Source of the DNA: Saprospiraceae bacterium
Lineage (GTDB): Bacteria; Bacteroidota; Bacteroidia; Chitinophagales; Saprospiraceae
Reading direction: 5' to 3'
Assembly (NCBI GenBank): GCA_028280415.1
Contig: JANQLV010000047.1
Span: 1-64,000, forward strand
DNA length: 64,000 nucleotides
Below are positions 1-9,010 of this stretch, piece after piece. Below the pieces are notes generated by a model, which ran no database searches, was not told where the DNA came from, and saw only the letters and a program-made list of their open reading frames with translations. Every line of letters starts with the position of its first letter. The stretch's first letter is position 1. Made by a program: the position numbers and the translations under genes.

Positions 1-2
1 GT

Positions 3-1895
3 CCCGGACATCCAGAGATAAACAATATCTGTCCGCAAACTCCTTTCAGGTCGATTGATGGAACATGTAATAATATCAACCATTTAAGCAGAGTTGAATA
101 CGGCGCCAGTGATATTCAATTGCTACGGATAATCCAGGCTACTTACGGCGCTGCTGATATATTGAATGCCCTCAACGATGATAATCGCCCGTCTCCCCGG
201 GCAATATCCAATGCGCTTTGCGCACAGAGCGACTATACTCCCTCCGAAAGAGGGCTCAGCTCTTTTGTTTTCACCTGGGGACAATTCCTGGATCACGATA
301 TTGATCTCACTCCGGAAGGAGAAAGTGAATATGCTCCTATAGAACTTCCTGATGATGAGCCTTTATTTACTGAAGATATTCCATTCTTCCGGTCCGAGGT
401 CCACGAAAATACAGGGATTAATACTTTCCGACAGCAAACAAACCTCATCACTTCCTGGATTGATGGCTCTAATGTTTACGGCTCGGATGAAGATCGGGCA
501 CACTGGCTCAGAACTTTTGAAAACGGAAAGCTCAAAACTTCCTCCGGAAACTTGCTTCCTTTTAATACCATCGATGGTGAGTACGATTCAGAAATCGATC
601 CTAGTGCTCCTTCTATGGCGGGTGATAATGGAGGCATCAGCAAAACATTTGTAGCTGGCGATGTACGTGCAGCCGAACAACCCGGTTTAACGGCAATGCA
701 TACTTTATTTGTTCGTTACCACAACAGAATTTGCGATCAATTGATAGATCAGGGACTCCAGGGTGACGAAGTGATCTATCAAAGGGCCAGAAAAGAAGTA
801 GGTGGAGTCATACAGGCAATTACCTACAATGAATTTTTACCGGCTTTGGGCATCACTTTGAGCCCGTTTAACGGATACCGTCCTGAAATCATTCCAAATA
901 TTTCAAATACTTTTGCTACGGCAGCCTATCGACTCGGTCACTCGATGGTAACGGATGAATTATTGTTACGGGATGATCAATGCGGAGAAATTGATGAAGG
1001 AAGTATTTCCTTATTGGAAGGATTCTTCAATATAGAAGTAATCCGATCCTATAATATTGCTCCTATTTTAAATGGTTTGGCCAATCAAACTCAAAATGCT
1101 ATCGATCTTCTGATCATAGATAATCTGAGAAATTTCCTATTTGGTGATCCTTCCTCCCCGGTAGTATTTGGTCTCGATTTGCCCAGTTTGAATATTCAGA
1201 GAGGAAGAGATCACGGCCTTCCGGATTATAATACCTTACGCAGAAATTATACCGGTCGGGCAGCACGCAGATTCAGAGGCATAAGCAGGAATCAGGAAAT
1301 TCGACAAGCTCTTGCCGCAACTTATGATGATATAAATGTAATCGATCCCTGGGTCGGCATGCTCGCAGAAGACAAGCTCCCTAATTCTTCTGTTGGAAGA
1401 ACATTGCATGCTATTTTAAAATCACAATTTGAAAAACTGCGAGACGGAGATCGTTTTTTTTATCAACATGATCTGCACCTTTCTTTTCAGGAGAAACAGA
1501 AAATTGATCAGACCCGATTATCCAAAGTGATTAGAGCGGTAACAAATATTGAGAATATTCAGGAAAATGTCTTTTTTGCGGAAAGCTGCGATGACTTCAC
1601 CAATAATGGAACAATTCAAGGAGGAGGAAATATTTCCTCCGAAGCTATGGAGTATCAGAAACTGGAAGTATATCCAAATCCCGCAAAAGATTACATTGTT
1701 GTTTTCATTGATCAGGAATTCAATCAACCCATCAACCTTTCGCTATTTGATCAGACTGGGCGATTAATAAAGACTGTAGAAACGACTCAGGCCTATACAG
1801 ATATTAGTATTCTTGAAATGCATTCGGGGGTATATACCATTAGCTATTTATCAGATGGTGGAATGATCAGTCAGCGGTTTGTGAAAACAGAGTAA
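3..1895 (+). CDS. Animal-type haem peroxidase with T9SS sorting domain (5' end outside window)
   Basis: The reading frame is open from base 3, so the start and any signal peptide lie before the window. The first residues contain FRSIDGTCNN, the entry motif of the animal haem peroxidase (An_peroxidase) family. WGQFLDHD follows, with the distal haem His at bases 294-296, then YRLGHS with the likely proximal His at bases 939-941, and IQRGRDHGLPDYN, all in family order. The last 75 or so residues are a T9SS type A sorting domain (VYPNPAKDY, then GVYTISYL), so the enzyme should be exported through the outer membrane and attached or released. By family it oxidises halides or organic substrates with H2O2; the substrate here is unknown. 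The gene ends at a strong terminator and is convergent with the next gene. Confidence 0.93.
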   Translation, partial: PGHPEINNICPQTPFRSIDGTCNNINHLSRVEYGASDIQLLRIIQATYGAADILNALNDDNRPSPRAISNALCAQSDYTPSERGLSSFVFTWGQFLDHDIDLTPEGESEYAPIELPDDEPLFTEDIPFFRSEVHENTGINTFRQQTNLITSWIDGSNVYGSDEDRAHWLRTFENGKLKTSSGNLLPFNTIDGEYDSEIDPSAPSMAGDNGGISKTFVAGDVRAAEQPGLTAMHTLFVRYHNRICDQLIDQGLQGDEVIYQRARKEVGGVIQAITYNEFLPALGITLSPFNGYRPEIIPNISNTFATAAYRLGHSMVTDELLLRDDQCGEIDEGSISLLEGFFNIEVIRSYNIAPILNGLANQTQNAIDLLIIDNLRNFLFGDPSSPVVFGLDLPSLNIQRGRDHGLPDYNTLRRNYTGRAARRFRGISRNQEIRQALAATYDDINVIDPWVGMLAEDKLPNSSVGRTLHAILKSQFEKLRDGDRFFYQHDLHLSFQEKQKIDQTRLSKVIRAVTNIENIQENVFFAESCDDFTNNGTIQGGGNISSEAMEYQKLEVYPNPAKDYIVVFIDQEFNQPINLSLFDQTGRLIKTVETTQAYTDISILEMHSGVYTISYLSDGGMISQRFVKTE

Positions 1896-1947
1896 GGCTC
1901 AAGAAGGGTATAAAGATGGAAATACATAGCTTCTAGCACTTTTAGGT

Positions 1948-1981
1948 AGTGGGCCGGTAGCGATTGCCGGCTCACTTTTTT
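1948..1981 (+). terminator. Rho-independent terminator after the peroxidase gene
   Basis: A 10-bp stem (1948-1957 with 1967-1976, one G-U pair) and a 9-nt loop are followed by six T. The right arm overlaps the stop codon of the convergent minus-strand gene. There is no T-tract on the minus side, so it serves the plus strand. Confidence 0.85.
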
Positions 1982-2799
1982 AATTGATAAACAATACCAA
2001 TTCCCGGAGAAAAACCCAACACCTGATGATACTGGGTCCCGACATCTATTCGGAGTTTATCCTTAATAGAATAGCCGATTCCAAAACTGATACTGGATGG
2101 ATTATTGGCAAATCCAATTCTTAAAGCTAAAGCTTCGATTGGTAAATATTCAATCCCGGTTTTAATGCGAAGTGTAAAATCCAGGTCTTTTTCGGTTTCT
2201 ATGTTGAGATTAACTTTTTTTCCCGGACTATAGGACAATCCGACTCTAAAAACAGTTGGAAGTTCTTCGTCAGCGACCACTTCCTGCCCAATCGGATTGG
2301 CTAAATGCGCTCCCAGAAAAACGTCTTTATAAATTTCTGCTTGCAATCCAATTTCAAAGCTTACAAATCCGGAATTTCCATATTCCGGGATTCGAAAGTT
2401 CAAATAATTAACCTGAGCGCCGAGCGATACCTTTTCAGCGAGCTTTCGAGCATAGTTGACCCCGACTTTTTGTTCATTATAATTTTCAAATCCAAAATAT
2501 TGGACACTTAAGCCAAAGACACCGGAATCGAAAGGGTAGGCTACACCGGCTGCAATGCTCCGAATCTCATTGAGCGCAAATCGTTGTTCGGAAAAAGCAA
2601 GGAAAACAGGTGTTTCTATATGAGCTAGTCCGGCCTGATTGGAAAACAAGCTATTTACATCCCGGAAATTTACAGATGCGTTGGACATTGCCTGTCCTCG
2701 TGCTCCGGCATTATTGGAGATACCGTTTTGTGCAGAGAGGTAACTGCTTATAAAAAATGCCAGAAAGAGTAGGGTAGTACTGAGTTTAATCGTTTTCAT
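1972..2799 (-). CDS. Outer-membrane beta-barrel protein, PorV/PorQ-like
   Basis: The product is 275 aa. ATG at 2799 gives a clean signal peptide (MKTIKLSTTLLF..., cleaved after SAQ); an in-frame start 24 bases upstream would add residues before that peptide and overlap the GH1 gene. After the signal comes GARGQAMSNASV and a conserved N-A-G-L-A segment, the opening pattern of Bacteroidota barrel proteins related to PorV/PorQ and FadL. The rest alternates short beta strands and ends in a typical barrel strand (GIGIVYQLKK). The stop codon of the upstream GH1 gene is one base away, so the two are probably co-transcribed. PorV-like proteins act as shuttles or lipid-linked partners in T9SS, but assignment to that exact role is inference; it could be a general porin-like protein. 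Confidence 0.7.
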   Translation of the reverse strand: MKTIKLSTTLLFLAFFISSYLSAQNGISNNAGARGQAMSNASVNFRDVNSLFSNQAGLAHIETPVFLAFSEQRFALNEIRSIAAGVAYPFDSGVFGLSVQYFGFENYNEQKVGVNYARKLAEKVSLGAQVNYLNFRIPEYGNSGFVSFEIGLQAEIYKDVFLGAHLANPIGQEVVADEELPTVFRVGLSYSPGKKVNLNIETEKDLDFTLRIKTGIEYLPIEALALRIGFANNPSSISFGIGYSIKDKLRIDVGTQYHQVLGFSPGIGIVYQLKK

Positions 2800-2800
2800 T

Positions 2801-3979
2801 TTATAACCTGATAGCATTTTCAACAGTGATCTTATGATAAAATTCTCCGGCCCGGGTCATTTTGCGTTCCATGGTATTAAAATTTACCCTTGCTAATCCA
2901 AAACGATAATTCGGACCAAGATGCCATTCGAAATTATCAAAAGTACTCCAGTGAATATATCCCTTTAAGCGAATTCCCGCTTCCAGTGCCTCATGGCATA
3001 CTTTGAGGTAATCGCGAATCGCCCGGATGCGTATATCATCGTCATCTGTGCAAATTCCGTTTTCGGTGATGAAAATAGGTTTTTTATATTTTTTAAAAAA
3101 GCGCTTTAAATTAAAGGCCAGTCCTTCCGGATTATAGGCCCACATTTTATCGCGGGGAAGACCTAATTTGTCCAGTAATCCGGGGCGGGTAAGTTCGGTT
3201 ATCGGCCTTGGATCGAAAAGTACATATGCATAATAACTCAAACCCCAATAGTCAACCATTCGGAAAGGATGAGCGGATCTTCTATGAAACCACCAGTCAC
3301 TTATTTTAGCCGGTAAAAAGCCCAGGATGTTTTTTGCTTTAAAAAGAGCCGTATTCAGCGAAATACCTACCGGTTTATAGGAATCTCGCTCTTTTAATAT
3401 CTTGTACAAAGCCCGGTGTGCCTTGCCCATATTTCGAATGACCTGATTTGCAATGAATATATTTTTTTTGAAAGGAGGAAAGTTACCTAAAATATAGGCA
3501 TTCATAGCATAAACATTGGGTTCATTGAAAGTATTCCAATTAAAGATATAAGGTGAAAAATGCTGTATGCACTGGATTGCATAATCCAGAAAAGCAGGAA
3601 CATTATCCGATTTCCGAAAAGCTCCTTTTTCTTCGAACCAAAGCGGATGGGTAAAATGATGGAATACAAACATGATCTTGATTCCCGCATCATTGAGTTC
3701 TTGAAAAAAATCCCGATACTCTTTTACAACAATTGGATTAAACGGAGCAAATGCAGTCACTTGTAATTTTGCCCAATCCACACCACATCGATAGACCTTC
3801 CCAAATTTTTTGATAATCTCCAAATCTTCTGATCTGCGCTTTTCGTGATCAGTAGTCTGATCAAATACAATCCCGTCGACGGATACGACCCCTTTCCAAT
3901 TATGATTGGAGGCTGTTTCGATCTGTGCAGCTGCAGTTGAGCTCCCCCATAAAAAACCTTCTGGAAATTCTAGGCGCAT
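2801..3979 (-). CDS. Glycoside hydrolase family 1 (beta-glucosidase-like)
   Basis: This 392-aa protein has the GH1 layout: N-terminal FPEGFLWGSSTAA, the HHFTHPLWF loop, the acid/base Glu in TFNEP (E153), the nucleophile Glu in ITENG (E306), and a C-terminal W-S-x-x-D-N-F-E-W segment with Glu/Trp that bind glucose O4/O6. It is shorter than the usual 440-480 aa and the strand carrying YRFS-x-W in most members reads YRCGVDW, so loops around the active site are reduced. There is no signal peptide, so it acts in the cytoplasm on short beta-glycosides. It is followed without a gap by a barrel-protein gene. The exact sugar preference cannot be read from the sequence. Confidence 0.88.
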   Translation of the reverse strand: MRLEFPEGFLWGSSTAAAQIETASNHNWKGVVSVDGIVFDQTTDHEKRRSEDLEIIKKFGKVYRCGVDWAKLQVTAFAPFNPIVVKEYRDFFQELNDAGIKIMFVFHHFTHPLWFEEKGAFRKSDNVPAFLDYAIQCIQHFSPYIFNWNTFNEPNVYAMNAYILGNFPPFKKNIFIANQVIRNMGKAHRALYKILKERDSYKPVGISLNTALFKAKNILGFLPAKISDWWFHRRSAHPFRMVDYWGLSYYAYVLFDPRPITELTRPGLLDKLGLPRDKMWAYNPEGLAFNLKRFFKKYKKPIFITENGICTDDDDIRIRAIRDYLKVCHEALEAGIRLKGYIHWSTFDNFEWHLGPNYRFGLARVNFNTMERKMTRAGEFYHKITVENAIRL

Positions 3980-4250
3980 ATTGTGGATTTTAGGGATTAG
4001 AGAAACTGATAAATCATTTTATGCTTCTACTCGGTAATCATTGATCGCTTGCCTGAAAAACGAATAAGGACTCAGCGAATATCTAGCGTGAAATTAGTTA
4101 GTTTTTATAAAATTATAATACATTAGCGAGTAAATTCAATGAATTTCTAAAGCCGTTTAAAATACTAAATTAATCTCACTAACAGCAAAAGATTTGACAG
4201 AGTGGCTTGAGGTCAAAATTTTATTCAATTCACTTTTCAAATATTGAAGT

Positions 4251-5186
4251 ATGGCAAAATTTAGAAGAAATCATCATAATAAAACTAAAGGTGTTGCCGG
4301 TGGAGCCGTCACCAAAGTTGGAATCTTTGCAGGGATTATGGCTTTATTGTTCTTTGTCTTTAATCGAAGTAGTAGTTCAGATTCGGATAATGATACCCAG
4401 TCAGATCCCATTGTGATCAAGTACGAAGAACCTTCAGAAGTCAATCTAGCGCTTAGCGATAATTATTGGCCCACTTCTACTACCGGGGAAATTATCGAAC
4501 ATCTGAATTATACCTTATCTTATTCTGAAAAACACGAGCAAGCGGAATGGGTAGCCTATCGCCTGACTCAACAATCTATCAAAAAACCGAATGTAGAACG
4601 CAGTAATGATTTCCGTCCGGATCCCAGAGTCCGTAAAGGTTCTGCTTCTCCCAGGGATTATTTTGGTACAGGATATGATCGCGGGCACCTGGTGCCTGCC
4701 GGAGATATGAATTTTGATAAAAGAGCCATGTCAGAGACTTTTTATATGAGTAATATAAGTCCACAAATCCGAAATTTCAATGGCGGTATCTGGAGAGAGC
4801 TGGAAGAAAATACCCGGGATTGGGCTTTTCAGAATCAAGAAATTTTTGTAGTTACTGGTCCCGTTCTAACACAAGGAATTAGAGAAAAAATCGGGGATAA
4901 TCAGGTTTCTGTACCCGATATGTATTACAAAGTGATTCTGGATGTTAAAGAGCCGGAAAAGAAAGCTATCGCTTTTTTATTGCCTAATGAGATTAGTTAT
5001 AAACCACTAAGTTCTTTTGCCGTGAGCATTGATGAGGTGGAAAGCATCACCGGAATAGATTTTTTCCATCAATTTCTGGAAGATGATTTTGAAGCGGAAT
5101 TAGAAGCTATGAATGATATCAGCTTATGGGAAATAGATTCCAAACGACAGGAATTACGTATTGAAAAATGGAATAAACGCAAATAG
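4251..5186 (+). CDS. DNA/RNA non-specific endonuclease (NUC1 family), membrane-anchored
   Basis: This 311-aa protein belongs to the beta-beta-alpha-Me nuclease family (Endonuclease_NS). The catalytic motif DRGH lies at residues 143-146 (H146 is the general base), followed by the metal-site region MSNISPQ and N-x-G-x-W. A hydrophobic helix at residues 22-37 after a basic start anchors it in the inner membrane, with the nuclease domain outside. A Ser/Asp-rich linker (39-50) joins them. Such enzymes degrade extracellular or periplasmic DNA and RNA for nutrient use. Start ATG at 4251 gives the membrane helix; no SD sequence is evident. The HerA-like ATPase gene starts 57 bases downstream on the same strand. 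Confidence 0.9.
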   Translation: MAKFRRNHHNKTKGVAGGAVTKVGIFAGIMALLFFVFNRSSSSDSDNDTQSDPIVIKYEEPSEVNLALSDNYWPTSTTGEIIEHLNYTLSYSEKHEQAEWVAYRLTQQSIKKPNVERSNDFRPDPRVRKGSASPRDYFGTGYDRGHLVPAGDMNFDKRAMSETFYMSNISPQIRNFNGGIWRELEENTRDWAFQNQEIFVVTGPVLTQGIREKIGDNQVSVPDMYYKVILDVKEPEKKAIAFLLPNEISYKPLSSFAVSIDEVESITGIDFFHQFLEDDFEAELEAMNDISLWEIDSKRQELRIEKWNKRK

Positions 5187-5243
5187 ACCCGATGTGTTGA
5201 AATTGATGATTTTATAAAACTACTTTTTAAACAGAATCAAAAA

Positions 5244-6818
5244 ATGTCAAACGCTGAAAAATTTATCAAGGATATAGAAAAAGGATATACATTCAAAGGA
5301 GGAAGCATCGATTTAGGGGCTGCCATGCTCGATGGAGCGGTCATGACAAAGACGCTTGTTCGTATTCCCCTGGAAATGATGAACCGACATGGCCTAATTG
5401 CCGGTGCTACCGGCTCGGGAAAAACCAAAACGTTGCAAATTATAGCCGAACAACTTTCTGCTAACAGCGTCCCGGTTTTGTTAATGGATGTAAAAGGAGA
5501 TTTGAGTGGAATTGCCGTGCCTAGTGATGGGCATCCCAAAATTGATGAAAGGCATCAGAAAATTGGCTTTCCTTTTGTCCCCGGTAGCAGTCCTGTAGAG
5601 TTTCTCACCTTATCTGATGAAAAAGGCGCCCGATTGAGGGCCACCGTTACTGAGTTTGGGCCGGTACTCTTTTCTAAAATACTCGACCTGAATGAAACCC
5701 AAAGCGGTATTGTTGCGGTAATTTTTAAATATTGTGACGATAATGACCTTCCATTACTGGACTTAAAAGATTTCAAAAAAACAATCCAGTATTTTACCGG
5801 AGAAGGGAAAAAAGAGCTTGAAAAAGATTATGGACGGATTTCGACAGCTTCTGTTGGAGCGATTATGCGAAAGATTATTGAACTGGAACAGCAGGGAGCG
5901 GATATTTTCTTTGGCGAACGCTCTTTTGAAGTAGAGGACCTCTGTCGCCTCGATGATTCCGGGAAAGGGATCGTCTCTATTCTGCGCTTAACAGATATTC
6001 AGGACAAGCCCAAACTGTTTTCCACTTTCATGCTACAATTGCTCGCAGAAGTATATTCGACTTTTCCGGAAGAAGGCGATTTGGAGCAACCCAAACTGGT
6101 CATTTTCATTGATGAGGCACATTTGGTTTTTGATCAGGCTTCAAAAGCTTTGCTGGAGCAGATTGAGGCTATTGTAAAACTGATCCGTTCCAAAGGGGTC
6201 GGTTTGTTTTTTATAACTCAAAATCCGGTCGATGTTCCGGATGCCGTTCTGGGACAATTAGGTTTAAAAATTCAACATGCATTAAGGGCCTTTACCGCCA
6301 AAGACAGAAAAGCCATTAAATTGGCCGCTCAAAACTATCCTGAAACAGAATACTACAAAGTAGAGACTTTATTGACCGAATTGGGAATTGGTGAAGCCTT
6401 GATAACCAGTCTCAATGAAAAGGGTATTCCGACGCCATTAGCGCATACAATGCTCCGTGCGCCTCAATCCCGAATGGATATTTTGACCAATGATGAGATC
6501 AATACGCTACTAATCGATTCAAAATTGATTTTGAAGTATAATGAAACCGTCGACCGGGAAAGTGCTTATGAGATATTAGGCGAGAAGATTGAAGATGCAC
6601 GGGAAAAAGAGAAGCAAGCAGAATTGAAAAAACAGCAGGAAAAAGCGACTCGTTCCAGATCAAGGGGTAGAAAAGAGAAAAGTACGCTGGAAAAAGTAGT
6701 CAATAGTACCACAACCCGTCAAATCGGCCGTACCATTGCCCGCGAACTCACAAGAGGTTTACTGGGAGTTCTGGGGATTGGTGGCAAGAGCAAAAGACGG
6801 AAGTCTTCCTGGTTTTAA
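5244..6818 (+). CDS. HerA/YjgR-family ATPase (DUF853)
   Basis: This 524-aa protein matches the YjgR/DUF853 branch of the HerA-FtsK ATPase superfamily. Walker A is GATGSGKT (residues 54-61), Walker B is LVIFIDEAH in the middle, and FFITQNPVDVPD matches the sensor region of the family. A charged K/E/R-rich stretch follows (about residues 450-490) and the protein ends in a short Gly/Arg/Lys-rich tail. It is cytoplasmic. HerA relatives translocate or remodel DNA, but the cellular role of the YjgR branch is not settled. There is no NurA nuclease gene beside it; the non-specific nuclease upstream is membrane-bound and so is not an obvious partner. It is convergent with the next gene at a distance of only 6 bases. 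Confidence 0.85.
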   Translation: MSNAEKFIKDIEKGYTFKGGSIDLGAAMLDGAVMTKTLVRIPLEMMNRHGLIAGATGSGKTKTLQIIAEQLSANSVPVLLMDVKGDLSGIAVPSDGHPKIDERHQKIGFPFVPGSSPVEFLTLSDEKGARLRATVTEFGPVLFSKILDLNETQSGIVAVIFKYCDDNDLPLLDLKDFKKTIQYFTGEGKKELEKDYGRISTASVGAIMRKIIELEQQGADIFFGERSFEVEDLCRLDDSGKGIVSILRLTDIQDKPKLFSTFMLQLLAEVYSTFPEEGDLEQPKLVIFIDEAHLVFDQASKALLEQIEAIVKLIRSKGVGLFFITQNPVDVPDAVLGQLGLKIQHALRAFTAKDRKAIKLAAQNYPETEYYKVETLLTELGIGEALITSLNEKGIPTPLAHTMLRAPQSRMDILTNDEINTLLIDSKLILKYNETVDRESAYEILGEKIEDAREKEKQAELKKQQEKATRSRSRGRKEKSTLEKVVNSTTTRQIGRTIARELTRGLLGVLGIGGKSKRRKSSWF

Positions 6819-6824
6819 ATTATA

Positions 6825-7385
6825 TTATTTTTCGTCAGGAACAAACTGCACCGGTTGAGACATCGGTTGGTAATTATTGACATATTTTTTCCAGGGCGTC
6901 TTCATATGATGATCTTCACCAAAAAAGGTCATGATCATTTCAAAAATATGATGTTCCTGGTATCCTTGGATAGACTGAAGTATTCTTCCTTCCTGATCGA
7001 GAAATACGGAAGTAGGGTAGACCAGTCTCCCTCCGGTCAACACTGCTGCCAGTTCATGATAGCCGCTACGACCATTTTTTACGTATTTGTATTCCTTATT
7101 ATTGAAAGTAATTGTTTCCTTTTGTTGAGCATTAAATTTTACGGGCAGGTACTTTTCGTTTAGGTAAGCAGAGATATGTGTTTCATTAAAAGTGGAGTTT
7201 TCCATTTTTTCGCACCAATTGCAACTATTTGTATGAATGAAAACGATGATTTTTTTTTGCTCAGCTTTAGATAGCTCCATTGCTTGTTCCCAGGAATACC
7301 ATTGTACCTTATCGACTTTAAAAGTAAAAGACGATGAGAAAACAGCAGTAAATCCTAATAACATAAAAAATAAAAGCTTTCTCAT
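6825..7385 (-). CDS. Periplasmic thioredoxin-fold protein
   Basis: This is a 186-aa protein. ATG at 7385 is chosen over a TTG 9 bases upstream: it has GAGAGAA just before it and gives the signal peptide MRKLLFFMLLGF. The active site CNWC (about residue 55) sits in the thioredoxin position, followed by K-M-E, as in the thioredoxin_7/DsbD-gamma-like group, and YPTSVFLD provides the cis-Pro loop. It should act as a thiol-disulfide oxidoreductase in the periplasm. The C-terminal 40 residues are an extension without a recognised motif. A TAnnTTTG promoter box lies 49 bases upstream of the start. Confidence 0.8.
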   Translation of the reverse strand: MRKLLFFMLLGFTAVFSSSFTFKVDKVQWYSWEQAMELSKAEQKKIIVFIHTNSCNWCEKMENSTFNETHISAYLNEKYLPVKFNAQQKETITFNNKEYKYVKNGRSGYHELAAVLTGGRLVYPTSVFLDQEGRILQSIQGYQEHHIFEMIMTFFGEDHHMKTPWKKYVNNYQPMSQPVQFVPDEK

Positions 7386-7433
7386 TTCTCTCAATTATTT
7401 ATCTGAGTAAGTTTTCTGAAATTGGACACTTGC

Positions 7434-7441
7434 CAAATTTA
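7434..7441 (-). promoter_or_regulatory. Bacteroidota -7 box for the thioredoxin-fold gene
   Basis: On the minus strand this reads TAAATTTG, an exact TAnnTTTG. It predicts a leader of about 40 nt before the ATG at 7385. No good -33 TTTG is seen at the expected distance. Confidence 0.5.
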
Positions 7442-7619
7442 GCTACAATTAAACAAAAAATCCAAGTTATGACATATCAGACTATAGTACTTTAATAAAA
7501 GATTAACTATTGTTTAAAGATTATGGCCGATGATTCCTAGTACAAGAAGCGTGCAAGCTCATGTTAAGATAATTATAAATTTGTACGAAGCAGAGAAAAT
7601 ACCGATCCTTTGAAGCGAT

Positions 7620-8660
7620 TTATCCCTTGTTTTGGTAGATCAATAAACGGTCATCGACTAGTCTTTTTTCCAAAACCGGCGCTCCGGGAAGAAGGGGAGC
7701 CAGAAGTCCTTCAGCCAGCAATTTTGGCGTTTTCAAAACCCGGGCTTCGTCCCATAAGTTGAGCCTGATAAAACTTTCGAGCAATTGCTTGCCTCCCTCA
7801 ACCATAAGGATGCCGTATTTATGTTCGTACATTTTTTTTAAAATATGAGGGATTAAGGATTCATCAAAAGCATGCTGATGATATACCAGGTTTTCTTCGA
7901 TCATTTCATTTTTTTGACTGTTAAAAACCCAGGTTTTTTGTTTTTTGTCAAACAAATGAAGGTCAGGAGCTAATTGTAAGTTTTTATCCAAAACAATACG
8001 CAAGGGAGAATCGCCGAAATAATATCGGTTGCTTAGCTGCGGATTGTCCAGTTGAGCAGTGTTCCGGCCCACGATAATTGCATCAATCTCACTGCGCCAT
8101 TTATGCGTCAAGCGTTTGGACAAAGCATTACTTAACCAAACCGACTGACTTTTTCGTCCCATAAAACCATCGATGGATTGGGCATATTTCAAAATGATAT
8201 AAGGTCGATTTTGTGTAGTGAAAACACTGCGTTCCTTACTGAGTTCCATCCCTTCTTTTTCTAAAATACCCACTTCTACTTCACAGCCGGCGGCTCTCAA
8301 TATCTCTACACTTTTACCTTTAACTCCCGCTGTCTGATCTAAACAGGAGAAGACAACTCTGGGGATTCTGTTTTTGATGATCAGCTCTGTACAGGGTGGA
8401 GTATTACCATGAATGCAGCAGGGTTCCAAACTTATGTATATAGTGCTCTGAGAGAGTTTGTCCCGGTCCTCGGCCCGTATGCTGTTTACCGCATTTACTT
8501 CAGCATGTGCTTCACCGTATTTTTTGTGATAGCCCTCTCCGATAATCTTTTCGTCATGGACAATGACAGCACCGACCATGGGGTTGGGCGCTACTTTTCC
8601 TCTGCCAAGTCTGGCTAGATCAAAACATCTTCTTATATATTTCTCGGCCAATTTACTCAT
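7620..8660 (-). CDS. ribD: Riboflavin biosynthesis protein RibD (deaminase/reductase)
   Basis: This is a 346-aa bifunctional enzyme. The N-terminal deaminase has the zinc motif HAE (52-54) and EPCCIHGNTPPC (79-90). The C-terminal reductase contains LKYAQSIDG and MVEGGK. It deaminates the GTP-derived diaminopyrimidine and reduces the ribosyl side chain, steps two and three of riboflavin synthesis. Length is normal for the family. The gene stands alone, not in a rib operon, and I found no FMN riboswitch signature in the 350 bases upstream, which instead hold a long hairpin. Confidence 0.95.
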   Translation of the reverse strand: MSKLAEKYIRRCFDLARLGRGKVAPNPMVGAVIVHDEKIIGEGYHKKYGEAHAEVNAVNSIRAEDRDKLSQSTIYISLEPCCIHGNTPPCTELIIKNRIPRVVFSCLDQTAGVKGKSVEILRAAGCEVEVGILEKEGMELSKERSVFTTQNRPYIILKYAQSIDGFMGRKSQSVWLSNALSKRLTHKWRSEIDAIIVGRNTAQLDNPQLSNRYYFGDSPLRIVLDKNLQLAPDLHLFDKKQKTWVFNSQKNEMIEENLVYHQHAFDESLIPHILKKMYEHKYGILMVEGGKQLLESFIRLNLWDEARVLKTPKLLAEGLLAPLLPGAPVLEKRLVDDRLLIYQNKG

Positions 8661-9010
8661 TATTCTTTCCCGATCTTTAAATAAAGTAGGTAATAATGCC
8701 TAGTTTTTACTTTCAACTAAAAGTTAATTCATTTTTTGAATTAACTTAGTTGAATATTAGCGTAATTAATGTTACATTTATCCCGTCTCCTCAGCCTTAT
8801 AAGCTATCTCCTGTGTTTTGAGCTATTTAAACTAATCATAAGTAGAGTAATTTTTTACGGATTGATTGACTCATAAGTTAACTATTTATTTTAGAAAATA
8901 AGTAGAAAACGGCTAGGCTAATAGCTTAATTTGAAAGATACTTAAATATGGCAAAAGGAAGATAAATTTTAATATTTAAAAGGCATTTATTTAACTAAAA
9001 TTGAGAGAGC
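8661..9010. other. Divergent intergenic region, 350 bp
   Basis: This very AT-rich region lies between ribD (minus) and the AP2-domain gene (plus). The only clear structure is the hairpin at 8714-8752. No exact TAnnTTTG box faces either gene and no tRNA or ORF is seen. Confidence 0.6.
8714..8752. promoter_or_regulatory. Long hairpin upstream of ribD
   Basis: Arms 8714-8731 and 8737-8752 pair over 16 bp with a 2-nt bulge; the core of 11 bp (8721-8731 with 8737-8747) is perfect and the loop is five T. It lies 54-92 bases upstream of the ribD start on the minus strand, where it could be a leader structure. It lacks the conserved bases of the FMN element. Confidence 0.45.

Noticed and set aside
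4251-6818. HerA-nuclease defence system (ATPase plus nuclease pair)
   Set aside because: The nuclease is membrane-anchored with its domain outside the cytoplasm, while the ATPase is the YjgR type; a joint defence role is not supported.
8661-9010. FMN riboswitch for ribD
   Set aside because: The conserved FMN element bases are not found; only an A/T-rich hairpin is present.
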